The notes under the pieces are model-generated. The model did not search any database, was not told where the DNA came from, and was given only the letters and a program-made list of their open reading frames with translations. A program made the position numbers and the translations under genes. From positions 62,001 to 126,000 of the forward strand of contig JADBYA010000024.1 of assembly GCA_020403245.1 (NCBI GenBank): 64,000 nucleotides of DNA, in the 5' to 3' direction. Shown here piece after piece: positions 34,337 through 42,011 of this stretch (positions within the stretch are counted from its first letter, which is position 1; each line of letters starts with the position of its first letter). This DNA comes from Flavobacterium sp. (lineage in GTDB: Bacteria; Bacteroidota; Bacteroidia; Flavobacteriales; Flavobacteriaceae).

Positions 34337-34443
34337 TTAGGTAATAAATAGAATTCTATTACTTTTGCAGAAGAAATAATCAAGCTACCAACTTTTAAAT
34401 TTCAACTGACCGAAGCATTATTCCATAAGCTTCGGTTTTTTTA
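34337..34443 (+). ncRNA. Candidate small RNA (about 70 nt) with its own promoter and terminator
   Basis: A perfect -7 box TACTTTTG lies at 34360-34367, with TTA 20 bp upstream at 34337. A 14-bp palindrome AATAGAATTCTATT (34347-34360) fills the spacer and may be an operator. About 45 bp downstream, ACCGAAGC and GCTTCGGT form a hairpin followed by TTTTTTT (34411-34443). There is no reading frame between. The predicted transcript converges on the 3' end of the PIN gene. Confidence 0.45.
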
Positions 34444-34450
34444 TAAAAAA

Positions 34451-34951
34451 TTAAGTTTTAAATTTCTTAATCAATTTATCAATTTCATCAATTGGTAATC
34501 GGTCATTTACTGATTTAAGTTGTTCTAGCAAAGCAATAGCTTTAATCTTATCCAATATATTTTCTTCTACCAATTTCTCTATAACCCAAATACTTCCGTG
34601 AACTTCAACACCATGTTCTTTAGCTTCCAATTTCAATTTTCTATCACAGGTTAGCAAGGCACAATTAAGTTGAATTGACTTCCAAAGCATTGTTTTATCA
34701 GGCAATGATTTAAGGTTTCTCTTTGTTTTAAATTCGTTTACAGCATCTTGTTCCTCTTCAGTCAATACAATTACATTTAATTTTTGTGACCTTTTATAAA
34801 CCTCAAATTCAACTACCTGATTAGCTATTACAATTTCATTATATACAAACGAAGTGGTAGAGATTTCTGCTTTCAATGCAAAAAACTCAGGTAAAATCTC
34901 TAATTGAAAGAGATCAAATAAAACACTTACGTCTGTAATAATTAATCTCAT
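34451..34951 (-). CDS. PIN-domain-like putative toxin
   Basis: The protein has 166 residues. The N-terminus IITDVSVLFDLFQL places an Asp at the position of the first PIN metal ligand. Conserved-looking acids follow (Glu in SFVYNEIV, Asp in LPDKTMLW, and Asp in LLTCDRKLKLEA). This matches the pattern of VapC-like ribonucleases, with the LLTCDRKL segment typical of the third motif. Its ATG overlaps the stop of the XRE-ImmA gene by 4 bp, indicating a coupled pair, probably with that protein as regulator or antitoxin. Nuclease activity is inferred from pattern only. Confidence 0.78.
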   Translation of the reverse strand: MRLIITDVSVLFDLFQLEILPEFFALKAEISTTSFVYNEIVIANQVVEFEVYKRSQKLNVIVLTEEEQDAVNEFKTKRNLKSLPDKTMLWKSIQLNCALLTCDRKLKLEAKEHGVEVHGSIWVIEKLVEENILDKIKAIALLEQLKSVNDRLPIDEIDKLIKKFKT

Positions 34952-36024
34952 ACCAATAATTTCATTTTACCTTGTAATTCCCAAGCTGTAATGCCCGAAA
35001 AATAAGCCGCTTCATTAATAGTAAGAACTTCTTTTGCTAAACCTAAATACACCAATCGTTTCATTCGTGTTGGTTCTTCTTTACTCCTATATCTTCCTGG
35101 TTCATTATTTGGAATATGATAACCTCTCTTTTTATAGCCCGCATGAAACTTTCTTAAAATAAAATCGTTCAATATTCCTAATCGATGTGCTCTATGAAAA
35201 ATAGCAGTAAACGATATTCCCCAACGCTCTTTTATAATTTCCAACTCTTTTTGATAGAAGTGAAATCGTTGTTTGTGCAACTCTTTTTTTGCCATTTCTT
35301 CTGGATACAATACAGCACAAGCGAAGACATGACATAATTTTTCCTCTTCTGCATGCTTCAAGTCATTTGAGAAAGTCAATGCATGATGTGCCAATTCATG
35401 CAATGCAGTAAATCGTTTTCTAACTACATCATCATTGGTATTAACACTCTTTTTCAATACAATGATTTTTTTGTCTCCAACTGTAGCTTTCATACCATCA
35501 AAAGCATCATTAACTAAAAGATCAACAACTTTATAACCTTTATCCTCTAGCATTTCAACAACATCTGGTATAGGATCATATCCTAAATTCCACTCTTCTC
35601 GCAGTTTTTTTGCAGCATCTTCGGCATCTTCGGCTGTCTTTATTTCTTTGTCAAAAGTAAAATAGTCATACTTCTCATTTAACTGAAGAATATCCTCCAA
35701 TTCAAAATACCTTTCAAAACAGTCTTTAGCTTTTTCAATAACAGAAGCCTCTTCAGTCTTAGATAGCTTTGAACTGTATTTTCTAAAATCAATATTTTCA
35801 AACTCAACTTTAACACTTGGCACAGAATAAAAATAATCTACAGAAACATTTAAGGAGTTAGCCAATGCAATTAAAACTTCACTATCCGGCTTCATGATAC
35901 CTTGCTCATATTTATTCAAAGACTGCTTACTAACAACGTTATCTAGTTTGTCGGCAAGTCCTTGAAGTGACAAACCAGCCATCTTTCTGGCTGATTGTAG
36001 TCTATTTGCAAATACATTTTCCAT
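34948..36024 (-). CDS. XRE-family regulator fused to ImmA/IrrE metallopeptidase
   Basis: The protein has 358 residues. Residues 1-65 form an XRE helix-turn-helix (RLQSARKMAGLSLQGLADKL, LNKYEQGIMKPDSEVL). Residues about 170-280 form the ImmA/IrrE (COG2856) domain with zinc motif HELAHH (His209, Glu210, His213). The family cleaves a partner repressor in response to a signal, as ImmA does for ICEBs1 and IrrE in Deinococcus. Here it is coupled to a PIN-like gene, an arrangement reported for toxin-antitoxin and mobile-element modules. It is the first gene of its operon. Upstream lies the large hairpin array. Confidence 0.9.
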   Translation of the reverse strand: MENVFANRLQSARKMAGLSLQGLADKLDNVVSKQSLNKYEQGIMKPDSEVLIALANSLNVSVDYFYSVPSVKVEFENIDFRKYSSKLSKTEEASVIEKAKDCFERYFELEDILQLNEKYDYFTFDKEIKTAEDAEDAAKKLREEWNLGYDPIPDVVEMLEDKGYKVVDLLVNDAFDGMKATVGDKKIIVLKKSVNTNDDVVRKRFTALHELAHHALTFSNDLKHAEEEKLCHVFACAVLYPEEMAKKELHKQRFHFYQKELEIIKERWGISFTAIFHRAHRLGILNDFILRKFHAGYKKRGYHIPNNEPGRYRSKEEPTRMKRLVYLGLAKEVLTINEAAYFSGITAWELQGKMKLLV

Positions 36025-36550
36025 AATTAAAGATTTAAACTATCTGTTTGTTGACAAAATTACAAAAAAAATAATATTTGTCAACAAGTATTTTAAAAAT
36101 AATTATCAACATTTCAATTGCCACTCCTTGCCACCGCTCCAAAAAGTTTTTGTATGCCAGACATTCATGCCTCCGAACAAAATTGTTATAGGCAACAAAA
36201 ACTTTTCCCAAAGCTTCTTTACATAATGTGGCATTATAGGGCAATAAAGAAGTGTATTCCTCCGAAAATAGAGTAGTGATTGCCCCATAATAACATTATG
36301 TAAAAAAGCCGCACGGCCAACGCTCAAAAGCCCCGCTCTAGCCACACATTTTTGGTAGCTTTCCTCGCATCACCCAAGCTACCAAAAACACGTGGCTTCG
36401 CGGGTCTTACTTCGTGTTTTCATAAGAACTTTTGTCCTTTGCTTAAAAGCCTTACTTCAAAGGATGTTATTTCTTTGGTCTTTATCAGCTAACCGCACAA
36501 ATCGGTAGTGTTTGCATTATATTTTGAAGTTGCTAATACCATTTCACAAC

Positions 36551-36590
36551 ACCTTTTAAACTTTTAAACCCTTAAACATTTAAACCTTCC
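36551..36590 (+). repeat. TTTTAAAC heptad tract in a hairpin loop (copy 1)
   Basis: CTTTTAAAC-type units in tandem sit between the arms 36522-36534 and 36591-36604. The same kind of tract occurs at 20235-20275, 36694-36731 and 37351-37388. Confidence 0.65.
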
Positions 36591-36693
36591 AAGCAACCTC
36601 AAAATAAAAATCATCCGCAAGTGTATAGTTTTGATTTGCTCAAGAGACTAATAGTAATTGCTTTTAGTCTTGCCGATGCCTTATTGCTATCAA

Positions 36694-36731
36694 GAACTTT
36701 TAAACTTCTAAACCTTTAAACTTTTAAACCT
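36694..36731 (+). repeat. TTTTAAAC heptad tract in a hairpin loop (copy 2)
   Basis: Tandem units of the TTTTAAAC type lie in the apical loop of the pair 36657-36680/36738-36762. Confidence 0.65.
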
Positions 36732-36904
36732 TTTTCTGGCATCAGCAAGCCTTAAAAGCAATCAGAAAATAAACTGCCCAGCAAATCAAAACGATACACT
36801 TGCTCAACCTCCGCATCAAATTCTTCCTCAATACTTGAAAGACTTCTCCAACTTTGTACTAGAGATAAAACCTTCTCCATTCAATAGATAGCAGAATCAA
36901 ATCC

Positions 36905-37022
36905 GTGAAAATCAATCAATAGCGAAGCTATCAAAATCAGTGAAAATCAATCAATAGCGAAGCTATCAAAATCAGTGAAAATCCGCGTTTAGCTTCAGCT
37001 AATCTGTTCAATCCGTGTTCCA
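36905..37022 (+). repeat. Direct repeat with 35-bp tandem subunits (copy 1)
   Basis: GTGAAAATCAATCAATAGCG begins a 35-bp unit present twice in tandem plus a partial third, then AATCCGCGTTTAGCTTCAGC and the tail. A shorter, nearly identical copy lies at 37605-37692. The two copies flank repeat units 2 and 3 of the hairpin array, so the segment between could have been duplicated or inserted by recombination. Confidence 0.65.
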
Positions 37023-37350
37023 ATAAAAAAGCGGTAGCATTTGCATTGTTTTTTGAAGGTGCTATCCATCTCCGAATCAAAATCAACTAACACTCTATTT
37101 CAATTCACTTTCAAGCACCCTCAAAAATCAAGACGATGTGCCCGTAAGAGTTTCAAATTTCGTGTTCGGATAAAAAGCGTTTATATTGTTTTTTTTGGTT
37201 TTTTCATCCGCCCCCAAAATTTGAAACACTTACAAGAAAATCCCAACTCCGAACGAGAGCAAACCGGTCTTCGATTGAAATTTTCTCTAACATCTTATAA
37301 AATCGGAAGTATTTGCATTGTTTTTTGAAGGTGCTTGTGGCATTTCATAA

Positions 37351-37388
37351 CAACTTTTAAACTCTTAAACCTTTAAACTTTTAAACTA
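37351..37388 (+). repeat. TTTTAAAC heptad tract in a hairpin loop (copy 3)
   Basis: Tandem units of the TTTTAAAC type lie inside the pair 37321-37336/37394-37407. Confidence 0.65.
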
Positions 37389-37604
37389 TCCTTAGCACCC
37401 TCTAAAATCAAAAAGTGCCAGCAAGAGTTTCAAATTTCGTGTTCGGATAAAAAAGCGTTAATATTTTTTTGGTTTTTTTTATCCGCCCCCAAAATTGGAA
37501 ACCCTTGCAAGACGAACCCAACTCCGAACGAGAGTAAACCGTCCTTCGAAACAAAATCTATTTTATACAAAGCGGTGTTAGATAAAAAATGATAGCAGAA
37601 ATAA

Positions 37605-37692
37605 ATCCGTGAAAATCAAACAATAGCGAAGCTATCAAAATCAGTGAAAATCCGCGTTTAGCTTTAGCTAATCCGTTCAATCCGCGTTCCAA
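37605..37692 (+). repeat. Direct repeat (copy 2)
   Basis: This copy contains one 35-bp unit and the same tail as the repeat at 36905-37022, with a few substitutions. Confidence 0.6.
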
Positions 37693-38017
37693 TAAAGAAA
37701 CGTTAAACTTTCCACTCCGAATCAAAAAAAATAAAATAAAAAAAAAGAGAGCAAAGTTAAGTTCCGGGTTATCAAAAAAGCAAGTTCAAGCCCTGAGGGT
37801 TTTTTAAAAAATCTCCACCACCCATCCATCTCCGAATCACGATTTATCTATCTCTGCTTTTCATAAGACGTTTAGGGGTGGTAGTATTTTTTAAAAAAAA
37901 CTTGCTTTTTTGAAACCCTCCACTTGACGTCAGTGCTTTCTTTTTTTTTCTTTTTTTCTTTTCAAAAAATTTTATGGGAAAAGTGTGTCTAGTCAGTAAT
38001 TCTTTAAACGCCACGTT

Positions 38018-38440
38018 ATGATAAATTTTAAAATGAAACACCACCGAACTGGGGAAACCTACTCAAGCCCTCATTTTTTCATTCTCAACAAGGGAATGAA
38101 CACAGGGAAACCTCTCAATGAACCATGCCCAAACTGCTTTGTAATTCTTTTGTATTGCTCCGAAGATTGCGAACACATGAAAGCCATTATTTCATCACTT
38201 TGGAGAATAAAATTTTGGCATCAGTTTTTAATCGGTTCCGTGATACCTTACATCAGAATCCATGATTTTACAAAAAACCTGATGCTAAAATCCAATGAAA
38301 TAATGCAAGATTTTGAGCAACACAAAAAAGATATCGCAACCCTCAAATTGTTGGAGCAAAAAGAGGACCAATTTCACAAAAACATCAACCTCATAAATGA
38401 CCTCAGAAGGGTTATTTTATACCGGTACTATAAAAGGTAA
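38018..38440 (+). CDS. DUF6943-like small protein
   Basis: The protein has 140 residues. Its N-terminal segment HFFILNKGMNTGKPLNEPCP followed by NCFVILLYCSEDCEHMKAII matches my memory of DUF6943, a flavobacterial family of unknown function. Cys residues at CPNC and YCSEDCEH could bind zinc. The C-terminal 60 residues are helical (ATLKLLEQKEDQFHKNINLI). An alternative Met six codons downstream is possible. It starts immediately after the giant hairpin and has its own terminator, so it behaves as a stand-alone cassette gene. Typical partners are the DUF5675 gene and its neighbours, as here. Confidence 0.78.
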   Translation: MINFKMKHHRTGETYSSPHFFILNKGMNTGKPLNEPCPNCFVILLYCSEDCEHMKAIISSLWRIKFWHQFLIGSVIPYIRIHDFTKNLMLKSNEIMQDFEQHKKDIATLKLLEQKEDQFHKNINLINDLRRVILYRYYKR

Positions 38441-38451
38441 ATTTCACCCAA

Positions 38452-38488
38452 AAAAACAGCCTAATCGAGAGAATAGGCTGTTTTATTT
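38452..38488 (+). terminator. Intrinsic terminator after the DUF6943-like gene
   Basis: AACAGCCTA and TAGGCTGTT pair around a 10-nt loop, followed by TTATTTT. It lies about 15 bp past the stop codon. Confidence 0.8.
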
Positions 38489-38591
38489 TGTTGATAACCG
38501 TAAATTTTGTTAATATTCTATCCGCACAAAATCCATCAAAATTGATTTAAAAAAGTATTTTTGAAAAAAAGTAAAGCTTAAACGCGAAGGT

Positions 38592-38912
38592 ATGGAACAC
38601 GAAATGATAGGCACTTGCAACACATGCAGTTACTCCAAAAGATTTAAATTTGGAGGAGGTCGCCTTAAATTTCAAAATGTGTGTTTAGGTCCGGCGATTA
38701 ATACCAAAACCGGGAAGTTGGAAACCATAAATTATAAAATGTTTGACCCAATGGTTTACAAAATTTACACAGACGCTGAACTGCAATCAGAGCTACCTGA
38801 ATACTTGAAAAAATTCAAATCTGGAAATTTCACCATTAATCCAACCGGCAACTTTTGCCCATCTTGCCACAAAAAAACACTTGATTTCTCTATTAAAGTT
38901 AAAGTAGAATAA
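38592..38912 (+). CDS. Small zinc-ribbon protein
   Basis: The protein has 106 residues with two Cys pairs: GTCNTCSYSKRFKFGGG near the N-terminus and NFCPSCHKKT near the C-terminus, probably one zinc site. No known domain is recognised beyond that pattern. An alternative Met four codons in is possible. It stands alone between two terminators, like the previous gene, and may be nucleic-acid binding. Confidence 0.65.
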   Translation: MEHEMIGTCNTCSYSKRFKFGGGRLKFQNVCLGPAINTKTGKLETINYKMFDPMVYKIYTDAELQSELPEYLKKFKSGNFTINPTGNFCPSCHKKTLDFSIKVKVE

Positions 38913-38948
38913 AAAAGCCCATTCCTTTCGGTTTGGGCTTTCGTTTTG
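38913..38948 (+). terminator. Intrinsic terminator after the zinc-ribbon gene
   Basis: AAAGCCCA and TGGGCTTT pair around an 11-nt loop and are followed by CGTTTTG. It lies directly after the stop codon. Confidence 0.75.
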
Positions 38949-38982
38949 TTTAACTCAAAGGTCACCACAACTAGAGTTAAAC

Positions 38983-39162
38983 TTATTTTTTGTGCTTCTT
39001 GCAAAGGTACTTGAGAAATACCGAAATTGAGAAACTCACCACAGCTCCAACAGCAGCTAAAACAACTGTTTTTATCAAATCTTCTGAGTTCAAATTCGGC
39101 ACGATACTCAAAAAAGTACCTCCGGCAGTGCCAACTATCGTTGAATTAGTGTGGCTGCTCAT
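38983..39162 (-). CDS. Small membrane protein, holin-like
   Basis: I chose the ATG at 39162 (59 residues), which overlaps the end of the previous gene by 17 bp; an in-frame Met three codons upstream is possible. It contains one or two hydrophobic segments (VGTAGGTFLSIV; TVVLAAVGAVVSFSISVFL) and ends KYLCKKHKK, a basic cytoplasmic tail. The size and shape resemble phage holins. It is the last gene of a four-gene minus-strand cassette. Confidence 0.62.
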   Translation of the reverse strand: MSSHTNSTIVGTAGGTFLSIVPNLNSEDLIKTVVLAAVGAVVSFSISVFLKYLCKKHKK

Positions 39163-39367
39163 TGTTCTCAACAGTCAACTGACTTACAGCCGAGATAACC
39201 CCACCAGCAACAGCCACATAACCTCCGACTGTGGTGATGATTACCGGTAAAGCAACCGGAGCAGTCACAACTGCTGTACCAACTGTGGCCAATGCCAATC
39301 CAATAGTTCGAAGCACTTTAAAAAACTTTGGTGTGGGAGCTTTCGCTCGCTCTACAATTTTATTCAT
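39146..39367 (-). CDS. Small hydrophobic protein of the DUF5675 cassette
   Basis: The protein has 73 residues. A basic N-terminus (MNKIVERAKAPTPKFFKVLR) precedes a long hydrophobic, Gly/Val/Ala-rich stretch (ALATVGTAVVTAPVALPVII; GGYVAVAGGVISAVSQL) that could form two membrane helices. The family occurs, as I recall, in many flavobacteria next to the same partners. Its function is unknown. The combination of two tiny membrane proteins with a possible cell-wall-related protein suggests a lysis or release cassette; this is inference. Confidence 0.65.
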   Translation of the reverse strand: MNKIVERAKAPTPKFFKVLRTIGLALATVGTAVVTAPVALPVIITTVGGYVAVAGGVISAVSQLTVENNEQPH

Positions 39368-39396
39368 AATCCAATCCTTTTTGTCCTTTTCAGGAA

Positions 39397-39789
39397 CTAT
39401 TGTACAATTAATTCGATACTTTCCTTACTGTCAAGGGCTTTATAAACAATATCTCTTAACTTAGTAAATGCTATTCGAGACATCAAACCAAGTCCGGGTC
39501 CGGAAAGTTTAGTAACAGGAGCAATACACCCTTGCAATTCCTTTTGGGCATTGTTAGCAGGATGAAAAAGAATAAACTTTCTACTCGGTACATCCATTAC
39601 TTCCAAATGCCATTTGTACTTTGCACTGTATCGCTTTCTAATAAAATATTTCCCCTCAGGAATACAGGAAACCTTCGTTTCGTTCATTTTCCAAGGCAAT
39701 TCAATAGTGTAACAAATAAATTTGCCTTCGCATTCGAGTTTACCATTTGTTCCTTCAGGGAAATAAGTTCTAGTTAAAAATAAAACCAT
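39397..39789 (-). CDS. DUF5675 family protein
   Basis: I chose the Met at 39789 (MVLFLTRTYFPEGTNGKLEC, 130 residues); the frame extends to 39807. The sequence shows the DUF5675 hallmarks: TYFPEGTNG, FICYTIELPW, SCIPEGKYFIRKRYS, and FILFHPANNAQKELQGCIAP. The His-x-x-Asn and Gly-Cys-Ile segments resemble the active-site layout of small peptidoglycan-active phage proteins, but no activity is established for the family. It is flanked by two tiny membrane genes and by the 251-residue gene. Confidence 0.82.
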   Translation of the reverse strand: MVLFLTRTYFPEGTNGKLECEGKFICYTIELPWKMNETKVSCIPEGKYFIRKRYSAKYKWHLEVMDVPSRKFILFHPANNAQKELQGCIAPVTKLSGPGLGLMSRIAFTKLRDIVYKALDSKESIELIVQ

Positions 39790-39822
39790 ACTAAATTTTG
39801 ATTTCAAATTTCTAACTTAAGA

Positions 39823-40578
39823 TTACAAGCCGCTTACTTGTACCAATGAAAGAGGGTTAAACGCTCCGTTTTTCAACGAATACATTTGCCCATTCACTTC
39901 CTGATAAAACTCTAATCCAAGTGCTAAAAACAAAGGTTTAGTACTGTTAGGCGTAACAGTATTTACCTGGTTAATAGCCACCGTTGGAACAGCATTCCAT
40001 GGCAAAATAGCTGTTTCAGAGTTTTGAACCACAAATGTCTCTTCCTCAAAATCAACCTCAGCTCCTGCAGAAATGATTTTAAAATGAGTAGTTCCGGAAG
40101 GTGCTGCAATCATGTTTGATGGAACAAACGGAGCCAACGTAACAGAGATTTCTCCCGTTACTCGGTCAATAGCTCCAACAAACGGTGCAAACAAGCTCGT
40201 TCCAAGCTTTCCTCGAATATTAAATTCGAATCCGGCCAATAATTCCGCTTCTCCATCAATCACATTACGCAAACCTCTTTCATTTACCGCATCCGCCTGA
40301 ATGACTTTAACCATTTGCTGCGTCAATCGACTCACCATTCTGCTATCAGCAGAGTTTAAAAGCAAGGCTCTCAAAGCAGTTCTGAGAATCTTTCCGGCCT
40401 TGCCTGCCCTTCCAAACTCAGCACCATTCTCCCGAGTTCTTTGAAACGCAGGATCACTCGCAATTCTACTGGCATCAATACCACCCTTTTCTCTCGCTAA
40501 ATGGCCATCTTGAGTTTTATAAAAGGTAATATCCCCGATAGTACCTTTCAACTTAATTATGCCCTTCTGTCTAGCCAT
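39823..40578 (-). CDS. Conserved flavobacterial protein of the DUF5675 cassette
   Basis: The protein has 251 residues and starts MARQKGIIKLKGTIGDITFY. Residues 25-110 are Arg/Ala-rich and helical (RENGAEFGRAGKAGKILRTA, SADSRMVSRLTQQMVKVI). The rest is beta-rich, with LAPFVPSNMIAAPSGTTHFK. I recognise it as a widespread, uncharacterised protein of Bacteroidota that travels with DUF5675. The basic helical head and beta tail could suit a structural or capsid-like role. It is the first gene of the minus-strand cassette. A divergent small DNA-binding gene lies 278 bp away, across an A/T-rich region with a palindrome. Confidence 0.78.
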   Translation of the reverse strand: MARQKGIIKLKGTIGDITFYKTQDGHLAREKGGIDASRIASDPAFQRTRENGAEFGRAGKAGKILRTALRALLLNSADSRMVSRLTQQMVKVIQADAVNERGLRNVIDGEAELLAGFEFNIRGKLGTSLFAPFVGAIDRVTGEISVTLAPFVPSNMIAAPSGTTHFKIISAGAEVDFEEETFVVQNSETAILPWNAVPTVAINQVNTVTPNSTKPLFLALGLEFYQEVNGQMYSLKNGAFNPLSLVQVSGL

Positions 40579-40733
40579 AACTTCAAAATTTTGTTAAACA
40601 TTTGGTTTGCCTAAACAAACCGCTCACGACTCCATCATTCCAAATTTTGTTGCAACAGTTTCAAATGATCATCACAAAGATTACAACTCATTTTGCCAAA
40701 AAAAAACCACAAGTGTACCATATGTCCGAAATA

Positions 40734-40745
40734 GACACAAGTGTC
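40734..40745. promoter_or_regulatory. Small palindrome in the divergent promoter region
   Basis: GACAC-AA-GTGTC lies between the divergent genes 39823-40578 and 40857-41060. A related ACAAGTGT occurs 27 bp upstream. It is a possible operator for the small HTH-like protein; there is no direct proof. Confidence 0.35.
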
Positions 40746-40856
40746 CAAAACAAGCATAAAAACAAACGAATTCAGTTAAAAAATTATAAGTAAATTGCAA
40801 AAGATTTTCTGCAAGTCAGAAGAAAGTCAAAGCCCAATCAAAGGCATGGATAAAGT

Positions 40857-41060
40857 ATGAAAACGAATAGTCATAGAGTCTGCATCTATCCAAAAGACAT
40901 ACAACGCATAACCGGTAAAAGTTATCGTCAAAGTACCAGATTGATGCAAAAGATAAAGAAAGAACTAAACAAACTGGATAATGAGTTCCTAACAATCGAA
41001 GAATTCTGTACCTACACAGGAATCAAATATGAACAAGTTACCCATTTAATAATAGGATAA
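40857..41060 (+). CDS. Small helix-turn-helix-like protein
   Basis: The protein has 67 residues. HRVCIYPKDIQRITGKSYRQ resembles the recognition region of excisionase-like or DUF-type small DNA-binding proteins common in flavobacteria. A second helical part (EEFCTYTGIKYEQVTHLIIG) looks like another short HTH. It is encoded divergently from the DUF5675 cassette and is a good candidate for its regulator. The family carries no established name that I can give. Confidence 0.7.
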   Translation: MKTNSHRVCIYPKDIQRITGKSYRQSTRLMQKIKKELNKLDNEFLTIEEFCTYTGIKYEQVTHLIIG

Positions 41061-41311
41061 ATTTTGAATCCATAATTGATAAAAATTATCCTAAAGGTAT
41101 TTCTAAGCAGTTCAGAAACTAGTTCATTTTTTAAACTAAATATTTTTAAATCTTAGTATAAATCATTAAATTTACATCATACGATTTATACTAATTTGAA
41201 TAGATAAAAAAGGTGCTAAAATCGGTTACCCTAAACAAGTCACCCTTTGGAACACCTTTGATAATGGGAGTTAACAAATTTGGACGCATTCTCTCCGACT
41301 CCACAAAAATA

Positions 41312-41347
41312 AAAACCTCGTTACCAAAGGCAAACGAGGTTTTTTTA
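41312..41347. terminator. Bidirectional terminator in a 336-bp gene-free gap
   Basis: AACCTCGTT and AACGAGGTT pair around a short loop; both strands have T-rich tracts outside. It serves the lipoprotein gene 41397-41903 on the minus strand and anything from the plus side. The rest of 41061-41396 has no convincing gene. Confidence 0.75.
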
Positions 41348-41396
41348 TTCGCTTTTTTTTACTCTGCAAAATTTAGGTTTTTATCATCAATCAACA

Positions 41397-41903
41397 TTAT
41401 AACTTCATTTTGACAATCTTACTTTCATCAATTCCATATCCTTCAATAACAGCGTTGTAATCTTCATGATTTATTGGTTTTTTATTACCAAAAAATACTG
41501 GAATAACTACTACTCTAAATACTTGATTTAATCTAAAATTTGGATTTACACTTGGAAGATTAAACCCTTCTAAAAAAACTTGAGTATCGAAACGTGTAAA
41601 ATCAAAATCATATCTTAAGTCTAAGGTTCCATCTGGAAAGAAATAAGTCTCGGGCAATAATTTCCACACATCTTCCCCTTGAAAAACTCCTGATAAACGA
41701 TAAACTAAAGCCATATCCGAATTAAAAATTGGACGAGGAAAAGTCAATACTACTGAGTAATTATTGGGCACAAAATTCACATTGCTGTATTCAAATACTT
41801 GACTAATCGTATCGTTATCAATACCATTGTTGTCTTCGTTTACCGTACAACTTTGTAGCGTTATCATCCCGATAAATGCTAATACTAAAGTAATTTTTTT
41901 CAT
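41397..41903 (-). CDS. Lipoprotein of unknown function
   Basis: I chose the ATG at 41903 (168 residues) because it begins a lipoprotein signal, MKKITLVLAFIGMITLQSC, with a lipobox Cys at 19. A longer frame to 42071 has no signal-like start. The mature part is beta-rich (FNSDMALVYRLSGVF; FPDGTLDLRYDFDFTRFD) and ends YGIDESKIVKMKL. Similar lipoproteins occur across flavobacteria, with no function known to me. It stands alone and ends at a bidirectional terminator. Confidence 0.82.
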   Translation of the reverse strand: MKKITLVLAFIGMITLQSCTVNEDNNGIDNDTISQVFEYSNVNFVPNNYSVVLTFPRPIFNSDMALVYRLSGVFQGEDVWKLLPETYFFPDGTLDLRYDFDFTRFDTQVFLEGFNLPSVNPNFRLNQVFRVVVIPVFFGNKKPINHEDYNAVIEGYGIDESKIVKMKL

Positions 41904-41920
41904 AATATTTTTTTTTAAGA

Positions 41921-41936
41921 CCTGTCTGCCGACAGG
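41921..41936. repeat. Short palindromic repeat CCTGTCTGCCGACAGG
   Basis: A 16-bp palindrome-like element of a type often dispersed in flavobacterial genomes, in the leader of the lipoprotein gene. A partial copy, ACCTGCCTGT, lies at about 45020 inside the decayed IS. Confidence 0.5.
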
Positions 41937-42011
41937 AAGGTTAATGATGTTTAAATGTAACCAATATTGATGCCAAAGTTTCATTTTATTTAAAATTTGT
42001 ACTTTTGACCC

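Larger units (their letters stand above)
36141..37950. repeat. Array of long imperfect hairpins with covarying repeat units
   Basis: Non-coding DNA built of long inverted repeats. Clear pairs: 36141-36158/36191-36206; 36214-36244/36280-36308; 36331-36361/36376-36404; 36522-36534/36591-36604; 36617-36639/36781-36803, enclosing 36657-36680/36738-36762; 37049-37063/37114-37127; 37144-37160/37217-37233; 37321-37336/37394-37407; 37421-37437/37491-37508; and a giant pair 37766-37823/37875-37919. Related units at about 36.5, 37.04 and 37.31 kb keep pairing despite base changes. GTAAG/CTTAC in one copy is GCAAG/CTTGC in the next, and GGTGC/GCACC elsewhere is GTTGC/GCAAC. Reading frames called in this segment look spurious. 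Confidence 0.75.

Noticed and set aside
37041..37328. 95-residue reading frame in the hairpin array
   Set aside because: It consists of repeat arms and poly-T tracts, and the related copy of the repeat does not keep the frame open.
36141..37950. CRISPR array in the repetitive region
   Set aside because: Repeats are long, irregular and paired as hairpins, spacers are not unique and regular, and no cas genes are present.
40602..40793. 63-residue plus-strand frame in the divergent promoter region
   Set aside because: Low-complexity and runs over a palindrome; more likely regulatory DNA.
41285..41305. ATTCTCTCCGACTCCA looked like a tRNA-Ser 3' end
   Set aside because: No T-arm or other tRNA parts precede it, and a short match is not enough to claim an attachment site.
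41213..41413. 66-residue plus-strand frame near 41.3 kb
   Set aside because: It runs through a terminator hairpin and overlaps the lipoprotein stop; no family resemblance.
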